This document shows, one piece after another, positions 18,836 through 29,139 of a stretch of 64,000 nucleotides of DNA. A program made the translations under genes and the position numbers. Each line of letters opens with the position of its first letter. Position 1 is the first letter of the stretch. Under the pieces are notes generated by a model that was not told the origin of the DNA, ran no database searches, and saw only the letters and a program-made list of their open reading frames with translations. This DNA is from Micrococcales bacterium KH10 (GTDB lineage Bacteria > Actinomycetota > Actinomycetes > Actinomycetales > Cellulomonadaceae), in contig FZPE01000002.1 in the NCBI GenBank assembly GCA_900188465.1, positions 563,489-627,488 of the forward strand, read 5' to 3'.

Positions 18836-21160
18836 ATGAGCCAGATTCCTCCCGAAGCACGCGGATACGAAGACTTCCCTGGAACGATCGGACAGACTTT
18901 CGCGGACTCGACTCCCGCCTGGCGGCGGCCTCGTCAAGCGCCCAAAGACGCACCCAATGTGGTCGTCGTCCTGCTTGACGACATGGGGTACAGCGACATC
19001 GGCCCGTTCGGATCCGAAATCGACACCCCTTACCTGGACCAGATCGCGCGTGAAGGCACCCGGCTGACGAACTACCACACCACCCCGGTGTGCTCTCCGG
19101 CGCGCGCCGCACTGCTGACCGGAATCAACCCGCACCGTGCGGGATTCGCATCGGTCGCCAACTCGGACCCCGGCTTCCCGAACCTACGGTTGGAACTGGC
19201 GGACGACGTACAGACCCTGCCGGAAATCCTGCGTGCTAACGGCTATGCCACATTCGGTGTGGGCAAATGGCACTTGACGCGCGACAACCTGATGAACGAC
19301 GGGGCGAGTAAGGAAAGCTGGCCGCTGCAACGCGGCTTTGACCGCTACTACGGCTCTTTGGAAGGGCTGAACAGCTTCTTCGCGCCGAACCGGCTGATCC
19401 GCGACAACTCACCGGTAGAGGTGGATACTTTCCCCGAGGACTACTACCTCACCGACGACTACACTGATCAGGCGATTGGCATGATCACGTCGCTGCGCGC
19501 CTCGGATGCTGTGAAGCCGTTCTTCTTGTACTTCGCGCACACCGCGATGCACGGGCCGCACGGCGCCAAGGAAGTCGACATCGACAAATACCGGGGCGCC
19601 TATGACAAGGGCTGGGACGAGATCCGCCTGGCCCGCTTCGAGAAGCAGAAGCGTGACGGCCTGTTCCCCGCTGACACCGAACTGCCGCCCGCGACCAGCG
19701 GTCCTGGGTTCGAGGTCTCGCGCTGGGACGAGTTGACCGACGAGCAGCGCTCCCGCTTCGCCCAGTACATGGAGGTGTACGCAGCCATGGTCGACAACGT
19801 CGATCAGAGCCTCGGACGCATCCTGGAACTACTCGAGACCCTCGGCGAGCGAGAGAACACCATTGTGGTGTTCACCAGCGATAACGGCGGCACCTGTGAA
19901 GGCGGCCCAGAAGGCACCCGCAGTTACTTCAGCCAATTCGTGCATATTCCGGGACTGCCCGAGTCCTGGGATACGGATGTAGCCATCGACGATTCCCTGA
20001 TCGGCGGACCGCGCACCATGACGCACTATCCGCGTGGCTGGGCATCCGTGTCGAACACGCCGTTCCGGTACTACAAGGGACAGACCTTCGCTGGTGGCAT
20101 CCGAGTGCCCTTCCTGCTCAGTTGGCCGCGCGGCCTAGAGCGAGCCCAATCCGATCCGGGCATCCGTGATCAATTCCAATACGTGACCGACATCTTGCCG
20201 ACCATCGTGGAACTGACCGGGGTGACGGTGCCTGATCGCCGTCAAGGCGTGCCGGTCAAAGACATCGACGGCACGAGCTTCGTCCCGGTCGTCCGCGACG
20301 ATGCACCGTCGCAGCACCTGGTGCAATATTCGGAGTTCGCCGGACATCGCGGGCTGTATCACGACGGCTGGAAACTCGTCACATTACACCGGCCGGGCAC
20401 TCCCTATTCCGATGAGGAGTGGCAGTTGTATCACCTCGCCACTGACCCCACCGAGATGCACAACGTCGCCGAACAATACCCCGCGATCGTCAATAAGCTC
20501 GCCCGGTTATGGCAGGACGAAGCGTGGCGCAACACGGTGTTCCCCATGACCGAAGGATTCGGCCTGGGCGGCCGTTCGCCGCTGGAGGAACGGTTCGCCG
20601 CACCGGTGACACTGGTCCGCCAGACCCCGACCCTGGAACGTTACCGGTCGGGTGAATTGATCAGCCTGCGCTCCTTCACGGTGTCGATCACGGGAAGAGC
20701 CCACCTGGACGATGAAGGCGTACTGGTCGCTCATGGCGATCAAGGTGGTGGCTACCTGGTCTACGTCGCTGCTGGCTCAGTCACCTTCGTGTACAACGCC
20801 TACGGACGGCTTTACCGGGTCTCTGCGCCCTTCGCGCTGAATCCGTCCGGCCGTTTTGAAGTGCAACTGTCGGCGACTTGGCAGCCAGACTTCGCCTGGG
20901 CCTTCGAATTGAAGGTGGGTGGCGGTGAGCCAGCACGACTGGATACCGTTCCGATGCTGGTCGGTATGGCCCCGTGGACCGGGATCCGGGTGGGTCGCTG
21001 CTCGGGTGGCCCAGTCGATTGGGAACTGTTCACGGAGCACGGCTCGTACCCGTTCAGCGGTGATCAACTGCTGGTTCGTTACGTTCCGGGCCAAAAAGCC
21101 GACTATGACCGATCTGTGATCAGTGAGATCGATCGCGCCGAAGCGCTGTACTACGACTGA
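18836..21160 (+). CDS. Cysteine-type sulfatase, cytoplasmic
   Basis: Type I sulfatase of 774 aa hydrolysing sulfate esters. The catalytic motif is C86-S-P-A-R followed by AALLTG, so C86 would be converted to formylglycine. Metal ligands are suggested by LLDDMGYSDIG (about 46-56) and VVFTSDNGG. There is no signal peptide: MSQIPPEARGYEDFPGTIGQ begins directly. The C-terminal 150 residues form an extra beta-rich region, as in large AtsA-like enzymes. GGGGCGAAAGG lies just before the start. Immediately upstream is an ABC importer and downstream the matching maturase. The arrangement resembles Pseudomonas ats loci, where a cytoplasmic arylsulfatase works with an ABC transporter. Confidence 0.93.
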   Translation: MSQIPPEARGYEDFPGTIGQTFADSTPAWRRPRQAPKDAPNVVVVLLDDMGYSDIGPFGSEIDTPYLDQIAREGTRLTNYHTTPVCSPARAALLTGINPHRAGFASVANSDPGFPNLRLELADDVQTLPEILRANGYATFGVGKWHLTRDNLMNDGASKESWPLQRGFDRYYGSLEGLNSFFAPNRLIRDNSPVEVDTFPEDYYLTDDYTDQAIGMITSLRASDAVKPFFLYFAHTAMHGPHGAKEVDIDKYRGAYDKGWDEIRLARFEKQKRDGLFPADTELPPATSGPGFEVSRWDELTDEQRSRFAQYMEVYAAMVDNVDQSLGRILELLETLGERENTIVVFTSDNGGTCEGGPEGTRSYFSQFVHIPGLPESWDTDVAIDDSLIGGPRTMTHYPRGWASVSNTPFRYYKGQTFAGGIRVPFLLSWPRGLERAQSDPGIRDQFQYVTDILPTIVELTGVTVPDRRQGVPVKDIDGTSFVPVVRDDAPSQHLVQYSEFAGHRGLYHDGWKLVTLHRPGTPYSDEEWQLYHLATDPTEMHNVAEQYPAIVNKLARLWQDEAWRNTVFPMTEGFGLGGRSPLEERFAAPVTLVRQTPTLERYRSGELISLRSFTVSITGRAHLDDEGVLVAHGDQGGGYLVYVAAGSVTFVYNAYGRLYRVSAPFALNPSGRFEVQLSATWQPDFAWAFELKVGGGEPARLDTVPMLVGMAPWTGIRVGRCSGGPVDWELFTEHGSYPFSGDQLLVRYVPGQKADYDRSVISEIDRAEALYYD

Positions 21161-21171
21161 GAGAGGGACAG

Positions 21172-22383
21172 ATGCTGCCGTTTACGGTACTGGCGAAACC
21201 AACGGGCGCGGCGTGCAACCTGGACTGCGACTACTGCTTCTTCCTGTCCAAGGAACTGCTGTACGACTCTAAGCGACAGCAGATGAGCCTGGATGATCTG
21301 CGCACGCATCTGACCAGGTTCTTCACCGCGCAGCCCGATGGGCCGGTCACGGTGTCCTGGCAGGGCGGCGAGCCGACGATGCGCGGCTTCGACTTCTTCG
21401 CCCGTGCGATGGAACTCGTCGCCGAACTGCGCCGACCAGGTCAGGAGGTCAGCCACACCATCCAGACAAACGGGACCTTGCTGGATGACAAGTGGTGTGA
21501 GTTCTTCGCTCAGCACCGTTTCCTGGTTGGGCTCAGCATGGACGGGCCTGCCGAGATCCATGACCTGTACCGGACCAACCGGGCAGGTCGTGGATCTCAC
21601 GCCCAGGTACTGCGGGCCTGGCGATTACTGCAAAAGCACGGGGTAGAGACCAACGTGCTGTGCACTGTCCACCACGGCAATGAGCAGCGTGGTGCCGAGG
21701 TCTACCGGTATTTCCGGGACGAGTTGGGCGCGCGTCACATTCAGTTCATTCCGATTGTCGAGCGCGCCGATGAGGCCACCATGAGCGCGGCCGAACGAGG
21801 GTGGCGCACTGACGAGGGCGCGCGAGTGCTGTACACCCAAAGCGGTGACCAGGTGACATCACGGTCGGTCACGCCTGCGGGGTGGGGCTCTTTCCTCAAT
21901 GAGGTTTTCGACGAGTGGGTTCGCGCTGACATCGGTGAAGTGTATGTGCAGCATTTTGATGTGGCGCTCGGGAACTGGATGGGAATCTACTCGTTGTGCG
22001 TGCATGCGCCGACATGCGGTGATGCGCTCACAGTCGAGTTCAACGGTGACGTGTACGCATGCGATCACTTTGTGGAGCCGGACTATCTGCGCGGCAATCT
22101 CGACTCGGTGGGCTACCAGGAGATTCTGGCGTCGCCGGAGCAACGTGCGTTCGGCGAAGCGAAGCTGACGGAGCTGCCGTCACAGTGCGTGCGCTGTCCG
22201 GTGCGCTGGGCCTGCCACGGCGGCTGTCCAAAGGACCGTTTCGCCACGACTGCCGATGGGGAGCCGGGGTTGAACTATCTCTGCGAGGGGTACCGGGCAT
22301 TCTTCGGTCACATTCAGCCGACCATCGAGCAGATGGCCGCGTTGATATCGCGCGGCTCCGCTCCCCGCGCGCTTTCTCGCTGA
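21172..22383 (+). CDS. Anaerobic sulfatase-maturating enzyme (radical SAM/SPASM)
   Basis: Radical SAM enzyme of 403 aa that converts the sulfatase active-site cysteine to formylglycine without oxygen. The SAM cluster motif is C15-x3-C19-x2-C22 (CNLDCDYC). A C-terminal SPASM region carries further cysteines (CVHAPTCGD, VYACDHFV, CVRCPVRWACHGGCPKD). QGGEPTMRG is the usual second SAM motif. It starts 11 nt after the sulfatase, so the pair is co-translated. The sulfatase's CSPAR motif is a proper substrate. Its presence suggests growth without oxygen. Confidence 0.93.
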   Translation: MLPFTVLAKPTGAACNLDCDYCFFLSKELLYDSKRQQMSLDDLRTHLTRFFTAQPDGPVTVSWQGGEPTMRGFDFFARAMELVAELRRPGQEVSHTIQTNGTLLDDKWCEFFAQHRFLVGLSMDGPAEIHDLYRTNRAGRGSHAQVLRAWRLLQKHGVETNVLCTVHHGNEQRGAEVYRYFRDELGARHIQFIPIVERADEATMSAAERGWRTDEGARVLYTQSGDQVTSRSVTPAGWGSFLNEVFDEWVRADIGEVYVQHFDVALGNWMGIYSLCVHAPTCGDALTVEFNGDVYACDHFVEPDYLRGNLDSVGYQEILASPEQRAFGEAKLTELPSQCVRCPVRWACHGGCPKDRFATTADGEPGLNYLCEGYRAFFGHIQPTIEQMAALISRGSAPRALSR

Positions 22384-22406
22384 CCCGCTCCGGTGCGCCC
22401 GCCACT

Positions 22407-22470
22407 GGTAGCCCGATATGCAAAGTGGTCGGCCTATATATTGCGCTACCACTTCGCATATCGGGCTACC
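22407..22470. repeat. Palindromic repeat family B, copy 1
   Basis: GGTAGCCCGATATGCAAAG (arm 22407-22429) is mirrored at 22448-22470 with one mismatch. It lies between the convergent maturase and gcvT genes and could terminate transcription from both sides. Copy 2 is at 37578-37641. Confidence 0.8.
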
Positions 22471-22493
22471 GTATGCCGTGTCATCGCGTTGGC

Positions 22494-23657
22494 CTATGTC
22501 AGTGCGGAGGTGGCGGCGGGACGCCGGTAGAACGGCATCGGGACGACCTCGACCTGCTCGGCGCGACCGCGCACCAGCGCGATCAGCTCGGTGCCGATGG
22601 CGGAGAACTCCGCGCTGACATAGGCCATCGCAATGGGGTACCCCAGCGTCGGACTAGGCGCTCCCGACGTCACTGTGCCGACCGTCCGGTCAGGACGAGC
22701 AGCATCGGGCACCAGGACATCTCCGGCACGCACGGCACGCCGTCCCAGCGACTTGATCCCGACCAGCACCCGCGCCGGATTCGAGTGTCGACGGGCGGCC
22801 AGAGCATCTCGTCCGATAAAGTCCAGCGGCTCGCCCTGCTCGTCCTTCTTGTCCAACCGCACCACGCGCCCCAAGCCTGCCTCATACGGCGTGGTCGTCA
22901 GATCCAACTCGTGCCCGTAGAGCGGCATGCCAGCTTCCAAACGCAACGAATCTCGCGCGGACAGTCCAGCGGGGATCAAACCGTCGGTGGCTCCTACGTC
23001 GAGCAGCGCCCGCCAGAGCGAAACCGCGTGATCCGCGGAGACGAAGAGCTCGAAGCCGTCCTCGCCGGTGTATCCGGTGCGTGCGACGAGCACGTCGATG
23101 CTAGCGACCCGGGCGGCGGTAATCGCGTAATAGGGCAGCATCGCGATTGCCTCAGCGGCCTCGGTCTCGGTCAAGGTGGGCAACTGAAGAATCGCCTGGG
23201 CCGCTGGCCCTTGCACTGCGATCAGCGCCTGCTGCCGGTCTGGTACCTCGACCGTGGCTTTGAATCCTGCGACTCGCTGCCGCAGCGCAACCAGCACGGC
23301 TGGGGTGTTCCCGGCATTGGCGACCACCAAGAACTCGTCTTGCCTCAGGCGATAGACCACAAGGTCATCGATGACCGCGCCATCGTCTTGGCAGATCATC
23401 GTGTAACGGGCCTTGCCGTCGTACAACTGTGACAGCCAGCCGACCAGAGCGTAATCCAGCGCCTGCGCGGCCTGCGGCCCCACCACCCGGATCTGACCCA
23501 TGTGCGAGATGTCGAACAACCCGGCGCGGGAACGCACTGCGTTGTGCTCGGCGATGTCGGAGCCGTACCGCAATGGCATCAGCCATCCGCCGAACTCGGT
23601 CAGCGATGCACCGAGCGCTTCGTGTTCGGCAAGGAGCGGAGATGTGGGCGTGGTCAT
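22494..23657 (-). CDS. gcvT: Glycine cleavage system T protein (aminomethyltransferase)
   Basis: Transfers the methylene carbon of glycine from lipoyl-GcvH to tetrahydrofolate, releasing ammonia. The 387-aa product has family signatures [28 protein letters not shown] and [25 protein letters not shown] 23657 is chosen because it overlaps the gcvP stop as ATGA, a classic translational coupling; a longer frame to 23687 adds a non-conserved leader. It is the second gene of the riboswitch-controlled gcvPT unit. Confidence 0.95.
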   Translation of the reverse strand: MTTPTSPLLAEHEALGASLTEFGGWLMPLRYGSDIAEHNAVRSRAGLFDISHMGQIRVVGPQAAQALDYALVGWLSQLYDGKARYTMICQDDGAVIDDLVVYRLRQDEFLVVANAGNTPAVLVALRQRVAGFKATVEVPDRQQALIAVQGPAAQAILQLPTLTETEAAEAIAMLPYYAITAARVASIDVLVARTGYTGEDGFELFVSADHAVSLWRALLDVGATDGLIPAGLSARDSLRLEAGMPLYGHELDLTTTPYEAGLGRVVRLDKKDEQGEPLDFIGRDALAARRHSNPARVLVGIKSLGRRAVRAGDVLVPDAARPDRTVGTVTSGAPSPTLGYPIAMAYVSAEFSAIGTELIALVRGRAEQVEVVPMPFYRRPAATSALT

Positions 23658-26600
23658 TGGTAGTCCTCCATCGGCGGGCAGGAACAAACAAGATTACGGT
23701 CACCGTAGGCACCGTCGATGCGACGCACCGGAGGCCAATACTTCGTTTCATGCAGATTCTGGACCGGGTAGGCGGCTTGTTTCCGGGAGTACGAGTGCTC
23801 CCATACATCACTGGTGACACTGGTCGCAGTGAACGGAGCGGCGCGTAGCACCGAATCCTCGGCACTAACGACGCCCGCGGCGACCTCGTCGATTTCAGCA
23901 CGGATCGTGATCATCGCCTCGATGAACCGCTCAATCTCCGCCAAATCCTCGGATTCAGTCGGTTCGACCATCAGTGTGCCAGCCACTGGGAAGGCCAGGG
24001 TGGGGGCGTGGAAGCCGTAGTCGATGAGTCGCTTCGCGACGTCTTCTGCAGTGATGCGGGTCCGTGTGGTGATCTCACGCAGGTCGAGGATGCATTCGTG
24101 CGCGACGAGCCCATTCGGCCCGGTGTACAGCACCGGGAAGGAATCGCTGAGTCGCTTCGCGATGTAGTTCGCGGAAAGCACCGCCAGTTGTGAAGCGCGG
24201 CGCAGCCCGTCAGCGCCCATCAGTGCGATATAGGCGTAGGAGATGGGAAGCACCCCAGCAGAGCCGAAGTTTGCGGAACTGACCGGTACGGCTGCGGCGG
24301 CTACTGCTTTTGAAGCGGCGCTCGCGGCGGGATCGGCGGGTAGGAATGGAATGAGGTGGTCGGCAACAGCGACCGGCCCCACCCCGGGTCCGCCGCCGCC
24401 ATGCGGGATGGCGAAGGTCTTGTGCAGATTCAGATGGGATACATCGCCGCCAAAGTGGCCGGGTTTGGCCAATCCGACGAGCGCATTGAGGTTTGCGCCG
24501 TCGATGTACACCTGTCCGCCATTGTCATGTACGAGATCGCAGACCTCCCGCACGGTGTCTTCATAGACGCCGTGCGTGGACGGGTAAGTGATCATGATTG
24601 CGGCAAGATCAGCGGCGTGGGTGTCGACCTTGGTGCGCAGATCGTCCAGGTCGATGGAGCCGTCGCTGGCAGTGGCCACCACGACTACTTTGAGACCGGC
24701 CATCGCGGCCGATGCCGCATTCGTGCCGTGCGCGGAGGCTGGAATCAAACAGACCGTGCGATTCTGCTCCCCGCGGGATTCGTGATAGCGGCGAATCGCC
24801 AACAGTCCGGCGAATTCGCCCTGTGATCCGGCATTGGGCTGTACGGAAACCGCTGCGTACCCGGTGACTTCCGCCAGCCATGAGGTGAGCCGGTCGATCA
24901 GTGTGCGATATCCCGCGGTTTGTGTCGCGGGCGCCAGCGGGTGAATCTGAGCGAAACCCGGCCAACTGATCGGTTCCATCTCGATGGCCGAGTTGAGTTT
25001 CATGGTGCATGAGCCCAGCGGGATCATGGTGCGATCCAGCGCCAGATCCTTGTCCGACAACCGTCGTAGATACCGCATCATCGCCGTCTCATTGTGATAG
25101 CGGTTGAAGGTCGGGTGGGTGAGGAAGTCGCTAGACCGGCAGAAGTCCTCGATCGAGTAGTGCGGCTCGTCGATGTTGGCCGCGGCGTCCGCCGGGTTGG
25201 ATGAGCGGCCCTTCCCATCGGCTGCGGAGCGCAATGCATCGAGTCCCACTACTTGGGTGACAACCTCGATCAGGGTCGCGATGTGGTCGGCAGTCGTGAC
25301 CTCGTCCACAGCGATCTGTACAACATCCGAATCTGCAACGTACACATTGATGCCAACGGATTCAGTGCTGTCCGCGATGATCCGCGCCAACCCGGTTGTC
25401 TCGATCCGAACCGTGTCGAAGAACGGCTGGTCAGCGACCTTGATACGATCCGATGCGATCGCTGCGATTCCAGCAGCAAGTGTCCGTGCGAGATCATGAA
25501 CTCGTCGACCGATCTGCTTCAAGCCGTGCGGGCCGTGATAGACCGCATACATCGAGGCGGTGATCGCCAGCAGCGCCTGTGCGGTACAGATATTGCTCGT
25601 CGCCTTTTCACGGCGAATATGCTGCTCCCGGGTCTGCAACGCCAGTCGGTATGCGACGGCACCGTCGGCATCCACACTCACGCCGACCAGTCGGCCCGGC
25701 AACTGCCGTTCCAGTCCTTCATGGACTGCCATGAATGCCGCATGCGGCCCACCGAAGAACAGTGGAACCCCGAATCGCTGCGACGAACCGACTGCGATGT
25801 CGGCTCCGAGCTCCCCAGGCGGAGTGATCAGCGTCAGCGCCAGCAAATCGGTTGTGACAGTCACCAACACGTCGTCGGCCTTGGCCTCGGCGATGATGTC
25901 ACGCAGGCCGTGTAGTCGTCCGCTGGCTCCGAGCTGCGCAAGGACGATGCCGGCGATGGCCTCGTCCTGTGTCAAGGCTCCATCGGCACGCAACTGCGCC
26001 ACGGCTTGCTCGTAACCATTCCTGAAATCGGTGATCAGTACCCGCTGGTCAGCGGCAGCAGCGCGCGCAAGCACCACGGAACGCGATGTTGGCAGCACAT
26101 CGGCGTCGACCAATACCACGCCGGTGGCCTGCCGTAGCCGTCGCGACGAAGCGCGGAACATCAGGGCGACGGCTTCCGCGACGGCGGTGGCCTCGTCCAG
26201 CAGGGAAGCACCGGCAACCGGCAACCCGGTCAGGTCGGAGACCATCGTCTGGAAATTGAGCAGCGCTTCAAGACGCCCCTGTGAGATCTCCGGCTGATAG
26301 GGGGTATAAGCGGTGTACCAGGCGGGGTTCTCCAGTACGCCACGGCGAATGACCGCCGGGGTGATCGTATCGAAGTAGCCCTGTCCGATCATCTGAGTCT
26401 TGACCTGGTTGGAGTCGGCGATCTCGCGCAACTGCGTCAGCACCTGAGCCTCGGTGAGGGCGGGAGGCAGATTCAGCGGCTCGGTTTCGCGGATTGATTC
26501 CGGAACGGCTGCGTTCGTGAGTGATTCGAGCGAGTCGTAGCCGAGCACGCTCAACATGTGCTCGGTGGCTGACAGGTCTGGGCCGATATGACGAGCGGCG

Positions 26601-26671
26601 AAGTCGTCGACGTCAGCTCGTTGGCCGGAGGTATGTGGGATCGGGAGATGGGACGAGGGCTGCTGTGGCAC
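23654..26671 (-). CDS. gcvP: Glycine dehydrogenase (decarboxylating), P protein
   Basis: Fused full-length P protein of 1,005 aa (alpha and beta halves in one chain) that decarboxylates glycine and loads the aminomethyl group on GcvH. The PLP lysine is K751 in [20 protein letters not shown]-terminal [19 protein letters not shown] and the [16 protein letters not shown] segment are typical. The start is GTG 26671, with ACGGAG 8 nt upstream. A tandem glycine riboswitch lies immediately upstream. The last 4 nt overlap gcvT. Confidence 0.96.
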   Translation of the reverse strand: MPQQPSSHLPIPHTSGQRADVDDFAARHIGPDLSATEHMLSVLGYDSLESLTNAAVPESIRETEPLNLPPALTEAQVLTQLREIADSNQVKTQMIGQGYFDTITPAVIRRGVLENPAWYTAYTPYQPEISQGRLEALLNFQTMVSDLTGLPVAGASLLDEATAVAEAVALMFRASSRRLRQATGVVLVDADVLPTSRSVVLARAAAADQRVLITDFRNGYEQAVAQLRADGALTQDEAIAGIVLAQLGASGRLHGLRDIIAEAKADDVLVTVTTDLLALTLITPPGELGADIAVGSSQRFGVPLFFGGPHAAFMAVHEGLERQLPGRLVGVSVDADGAVAYRLALQTREQHIRREKATSNICTAQALLAITASMYAVYHGPHGLKQIGRRVHDLARTLAAGIAAIASDRIKVADQPFFDTVRIETTGLARIIADSTESVGINVYVADSDVVQIAVDEVTTADHIATLIEVVTQVVGLDALRSAADGKGRSSNPADAAANIDEPHYSIEDFCRSSDFLTHPTFNRYHNETAMMRYLRRLSDKDLALDRTMIPLGSCTMKLNSAIEMEPISWPGFAQIHPLAPATQTAGYRTLIDRLTSWLAEVTGYAAVSVQPNAGSQGEFAGLLAIRRYHESRGEQNRTVCLIPASAHGTNAASAAMAGLKVVVVATASDGSIDLDDLRTKVDTHAADLAAIMITYPSTHGVYEDTVREVCDLVHDNGGQVYIDGANLNALVGLAKPGHFGGDVSHLNLHKTFAIPHGGGGPGVGPVAVADHLIPFLPADPAASAASKAVAAAAVPVSSANFGSAGVLPISYAYIALMGADGLRRASQLAVLSANYIAKRLSDSFPVLYTGPNGLVAHECILDLREITTRTRITAEDVAKRLIDYGFHAPTLAFPVAGTLMVEPTESEDLAEIERFIEAMITIRAEIDEVAAGVVSAEDSVLRAAPFTATSVTSDVWEHSYSRKQAAYPVQNLHETKYWPPVRRIDGAYGDRNLVCSCPPMEDYQ

Positions 26672-26732
26672 GTTGTCTCCGTTGCGAATAGCGCTGGGCT
26701 GCGGATGTTGAGCGGTGGCTCAGGGACAAGAT

Positions 26733-26996
26733 GGACTCGTCCTCCCCGCTCTGTCATCCCTCGCGATAAGGCAAGGACCTGAGAGTTTAGCCAGGTCAAA
26801 TGTGGTTGATCCGGTTTGCCCCGTCGGTGGCCGACCATGTGCTCCCGCGCGGGCGGGGCCTCAGGTCACGCACTTTCCAGAGTTGCCTCGTCGTGGCGGT
26901 ACTGGGTGCCTGAGAGATTCCCGGGGAGGGTTTGCTCCTTCGGCGCCTGGTCGCGATCCATGGGTGATGGTCTGGAAACCAGAACTCTCCCGCAAC
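26733..26996 (-). promoter_or_regulatory. Tandem glycine riboswitch upstream of gcvP
   Basis: Read on the minus strand, two aptamers occur in series. Aptamer 1 (about 26996-26875) has GCGGGAGAG, then CGCCGAAGGAGCAA, then AATCTCTCAGGCA and CAACTCTGGA. Aptamer 2 (about 26870-26733) has CACCGACGGGGCAAACC, then AAACTCTCAGGTCC and GACAGAGCGGGGA. These are the conserved glycine-aptamer elements in the right order. The second aptamer ends about 60 nt before the gcvP start. Glycine binding would be expected to turn on gcvPT. Confidence 0.92.
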
Positions 26997-27156
26997 GATT
27001 CGAGCAGCTTGTCCCAGGCTACGTCACGAGGCGGTGGCGGGCCACCCTGGCTCGCCGCTTGTGACGAGTGCCACGTGCGCCAGGGGCTGCTGCCGCTGGG
27101 CAGTGCTGTCGAGCTCGCATCTCGTCACCATTCCCATGGGGCCTGCGGCACGGAGG
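26997..27156 (-). other. Leader and promoter region of the riboswitch
   Basis: Non-coding. It should contain the gcvPT promoter, but no clear -35/-10 pair stands out. An inverted repeat around GCGGTGGCGGGCCACC (about 27030) may be the end signal of the aminotransferase transcript. Confidence 0.35.
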
Positions 27157-28338
27157 TTACAGGGTGGCGTGCCAGTGCGACAGGCGCCTGGTCGCCTCGG
27201 TGACGTTGGCGGCGCCCGCCGCCAACGAGACGCGCACCCACGACGAGCCCGCGACAGCATCGAAATCCTCACCCGGTGCCAACGCCACCCCAGCCTCATC
27301 CAAAGCACGAGCGCAATACTCGTGGGCTGACAGCCCTGATGATGACACGTCCGCATACAGGTAGAACGCGCCGTCGGGCGGAGCCACATTCGTCCACCCC
27401 AGACGCGGCAGTGCCTCGAGCATGATCTCGCGAGCAGTGGCATAACGAGCGACATCGGCGGCCGCTGCAGCGTAGCCCTCGTCCGAAAACGCCGCAATCG
27501 CGGCATACTGTGCCAGCGTGGGTGGACATAGCGCCACGTTCCCGGCCAGTGCATCGGCGGCGGCGATGAGATCGTCGGGCAGCACCATCCACCCCAGCCG
27601 CCATCCCGTCATCGCCCAGTATTTCGAGAACGAGTTGATGACGATCGCGCCCTGCTCAACCGCTCCGATCGCGCTCGCACCCGGCCAACGTGCCGTGTCA
27701 TAGACAATGCCGTGATAGAGCTCGTCGCTGATCAACCGCACCCCGTGCGCCGCACACCATGAGGCAATCTGAGCGATTTCAGCAGCATCCAGCATCGTGC
27801 CGGTCGGATTCGCAGGCGAAGCGATCACCAGGCCGTCAAAGGAACCGGCGGTCTGCAGCGTCCGGTCGAGTTGCATAGTCGTCAGGCGGTACTCGTCCTG
27901 TGGTCCGCACTCGATTTCTACGACCTCACAACCGAGCGACTCAAGGATGTTCTTATACGCCGGGTAACCAGGACGTGCCACAGCCACCCGGTCGCCGGTG
28001 TCGAAAGCAGCGATGAACGCCAACATGAAAGCACCCGATGACCCGGTCGTCACCGCGATGCGTGCGGGATCGACCTCAGCGGCATACCAGCGCTGATAGT
28101 GCGCAGCGATTTCCTGGCGCAGCCCAGCGGCCCCTAGCGGGTCGGTGTAGCCCAGGTCGCCGCTTTCGAGGAGTTCTTGGGCGCGGCGGCGCACAACATC
28201 GCTCGCGCCGCTGACAGGTTCTCCGACGCACAGGCTCACCACGGATTCGCCAGTGGCGCGTCGTGCATTGGCAGCGGCAAGGATGTCCATCACCGCGAAT
28301 GGTGGCACCTGAGAGCGCCGGGAGACCTTCATCGTCAC
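27157..28338 (-). CDS. PLP-dependent aminotransferase, class I/II
   Basis: Fold-type I aminotransferase of 391-393 aa, cytoplasmic. The PLP lysine lies in NSFSKYWAMTGWRLGW (about K236); SPANPTGTM and SDELYHGIVYD are the usual cofactor-binding segments, and WVRVSLA carries the substrate-binding arginine. The start is either GTG 28338, overlapping the phosphatase stop as GTGA, or ATG 28332 (MKVSRR). Coupling with the phosphatase gene suggests one transcript. Substrate is probably aspartate, alanine or an aromatic amino acid; the sequence does not decide. Confidence 0.85.
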   Translation of the reverse strand: MTMKVSRRSQVPPFAVMDILAAANARRATGESVVSLCVGEPVSGASDVVRRRAQELLESGDLGYTDPLGAAGLRQEIAAHYQRWYAAEVDPARIAVTTGSSGAFMLAFIAAFDTGDRVAVARPGYPAYKNILESLGCEVVEIECGPQDEYRLTTMQLDRTLQTAGSFDGLVIASPANPTGTMLDAAEIAQIASWCAAHGVRLISDELYHGIVYDTARWPGASAIGAVEQGAIVINSFSKYWAMTGWRLGWMVLPDDLIAAADALAGNVALCPPTLAQYAAIAAFSDEGYAAAAADVARYATAREIMLEALPRLGWTNVAPPDGAFYLYADVSSSGLSAHEYCARALDEAGVALAPGEDFDAVAGSSWVRVSLAAGAANVTEATRRLSHWHATL

Positions 28339-28910
28339 TTCGCTACCTTGAGAACCTGCTGCACGTAGGCGATGATCGCATCTGCCCCGGCCTCAAGTTG
28401 CGCCAACGTGACCTCGAAGTCGTCCTGATCGCCGTACCAGGGGTCGGCAATGTCCCAAGAACGCAGGTCGTCACCCCATTGGTCGGGGCTTGATCCGACG
28501 GCAGGGTCGAAGGTGCGGTACATCCGGATGACCGCGGGACGAGTGCCGTCGTCCGTTGTGAACTGATCATCGGGAATGGGCTGTCCACCGCCGGGAATCA
28601 GCCCGCGTAAGAATCGTGCGTGCTGTGCGGTCATCGGCAGCACCAGATCGCGTTCGCGCAACTGTTCGGCGCGGACCTCGCGGGCGCGATGGCGGGGCAG
28701 TGGGTCGTATCCGGCTGCCTCAAGTGTGCGAGCGGCCCTGCGGTCGATGCGACTGCCGATTTCCTCGCGGGTGATCGCGGTCGAATCAACCTCGACCATG
28801 TCGCCGAGCCCCGCGGCGTCGATCCGGTCCCGCAGCACCGATTCGGCCATCGGTGAGCGGCAAATATTTCCAGTGCATACGGTCATGATGCGAAATAGCG
28901 ACGAGTTCAC
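28335..28910 (-). CDS. Low-molecular-weight protein-tyrosine phosphatase
   Basis: Cytoplasmic phosphatase of 191 aa. The P-loop is C12-TGNIC-R18-S (C-x5-R), followed by PMAESVLRDR. The general-acid aspartate is probably in DPWYGDQDDF near the C-terminus. Such enzymes act on phosphotyrosine proteins, often bacterial capsule or cell-wall tyrosine kinases, but none is nearby. An internal ATG at MTVCTGN is a possible shorter start. The family also includes arsenate reductases; no arsenic genes are adjacent. It overlaps the aminotransferase by 4 nt. Confidence 0.87.
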   Translation of the reverse strand: MNSSLFRIMTVCTGNICRSPMAESVLRDRIDAAGLGDMVEVDSTAITREEIGSRIDRRAARTLEAAGYDPLPRHRAREVRAEQLRERDLVLPMTAQHARFLRGLIPGGGQPIPDDQFTTDDGTRPAVIRMYRTFDPAVGSSPDQWGDDLRSWDIADPWYGDQDDFEVTLAQLEAGADAIIAYVQQVLKVAK

Positions 28911-28965
28911 TCGTCCATTGTCCCAAACTCGCTATGACGATCGCGCGGTAGCGGCGGGCAGCTCG

Positions 28966-29035
28966 GTTGCGGGTGCGATATTCGGGTCGAGGGCACCATA
29001 TATGGATAGGACAACCGGAATATGACACACCCAAC
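28966..29035. repeat. Palindromic repeat family D, copy 2
   Basis: GTTGCGGGTGCGATATTCGG is mirrored by CCGGAATATGACACACCCAA around CCATATATG. It is the partner of 15696-15763 and sits upstream of the phosphatase gene. Confidence 0.7.
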
Positions 29036-29074
29036 TGGTGGTAACGGAGACCGCGACGGCGGGAGTGAAAAACA

Positions 29075-29117
29075 GACCGCCGGTTGGTGAACCCGTGGTG
29101 GGCACCAACCGGCGGTC
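29075..29117 (-). terminator. Intrinsic terminator of the DUF4870 gene
   Basis: A perfect 15-bp stem, GACCGCCGGTTGGTG/CACCAACCGGCGGTC, with a 13-nt loop. On the minus strand it is followed by TGTTTTTC. It lies 23 nt after the stop of the DUF4870 gene. Confidence 0.9.
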
Positions 29118-29139
29118 GGAGTCTAGCGAGGAGCGCTGA

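Noticed and set aside
22059-23432. 457-aa plus-strand ORF
   Set aside because: Antisense to gcvT and the end of the maturase gene, both clearly identified.
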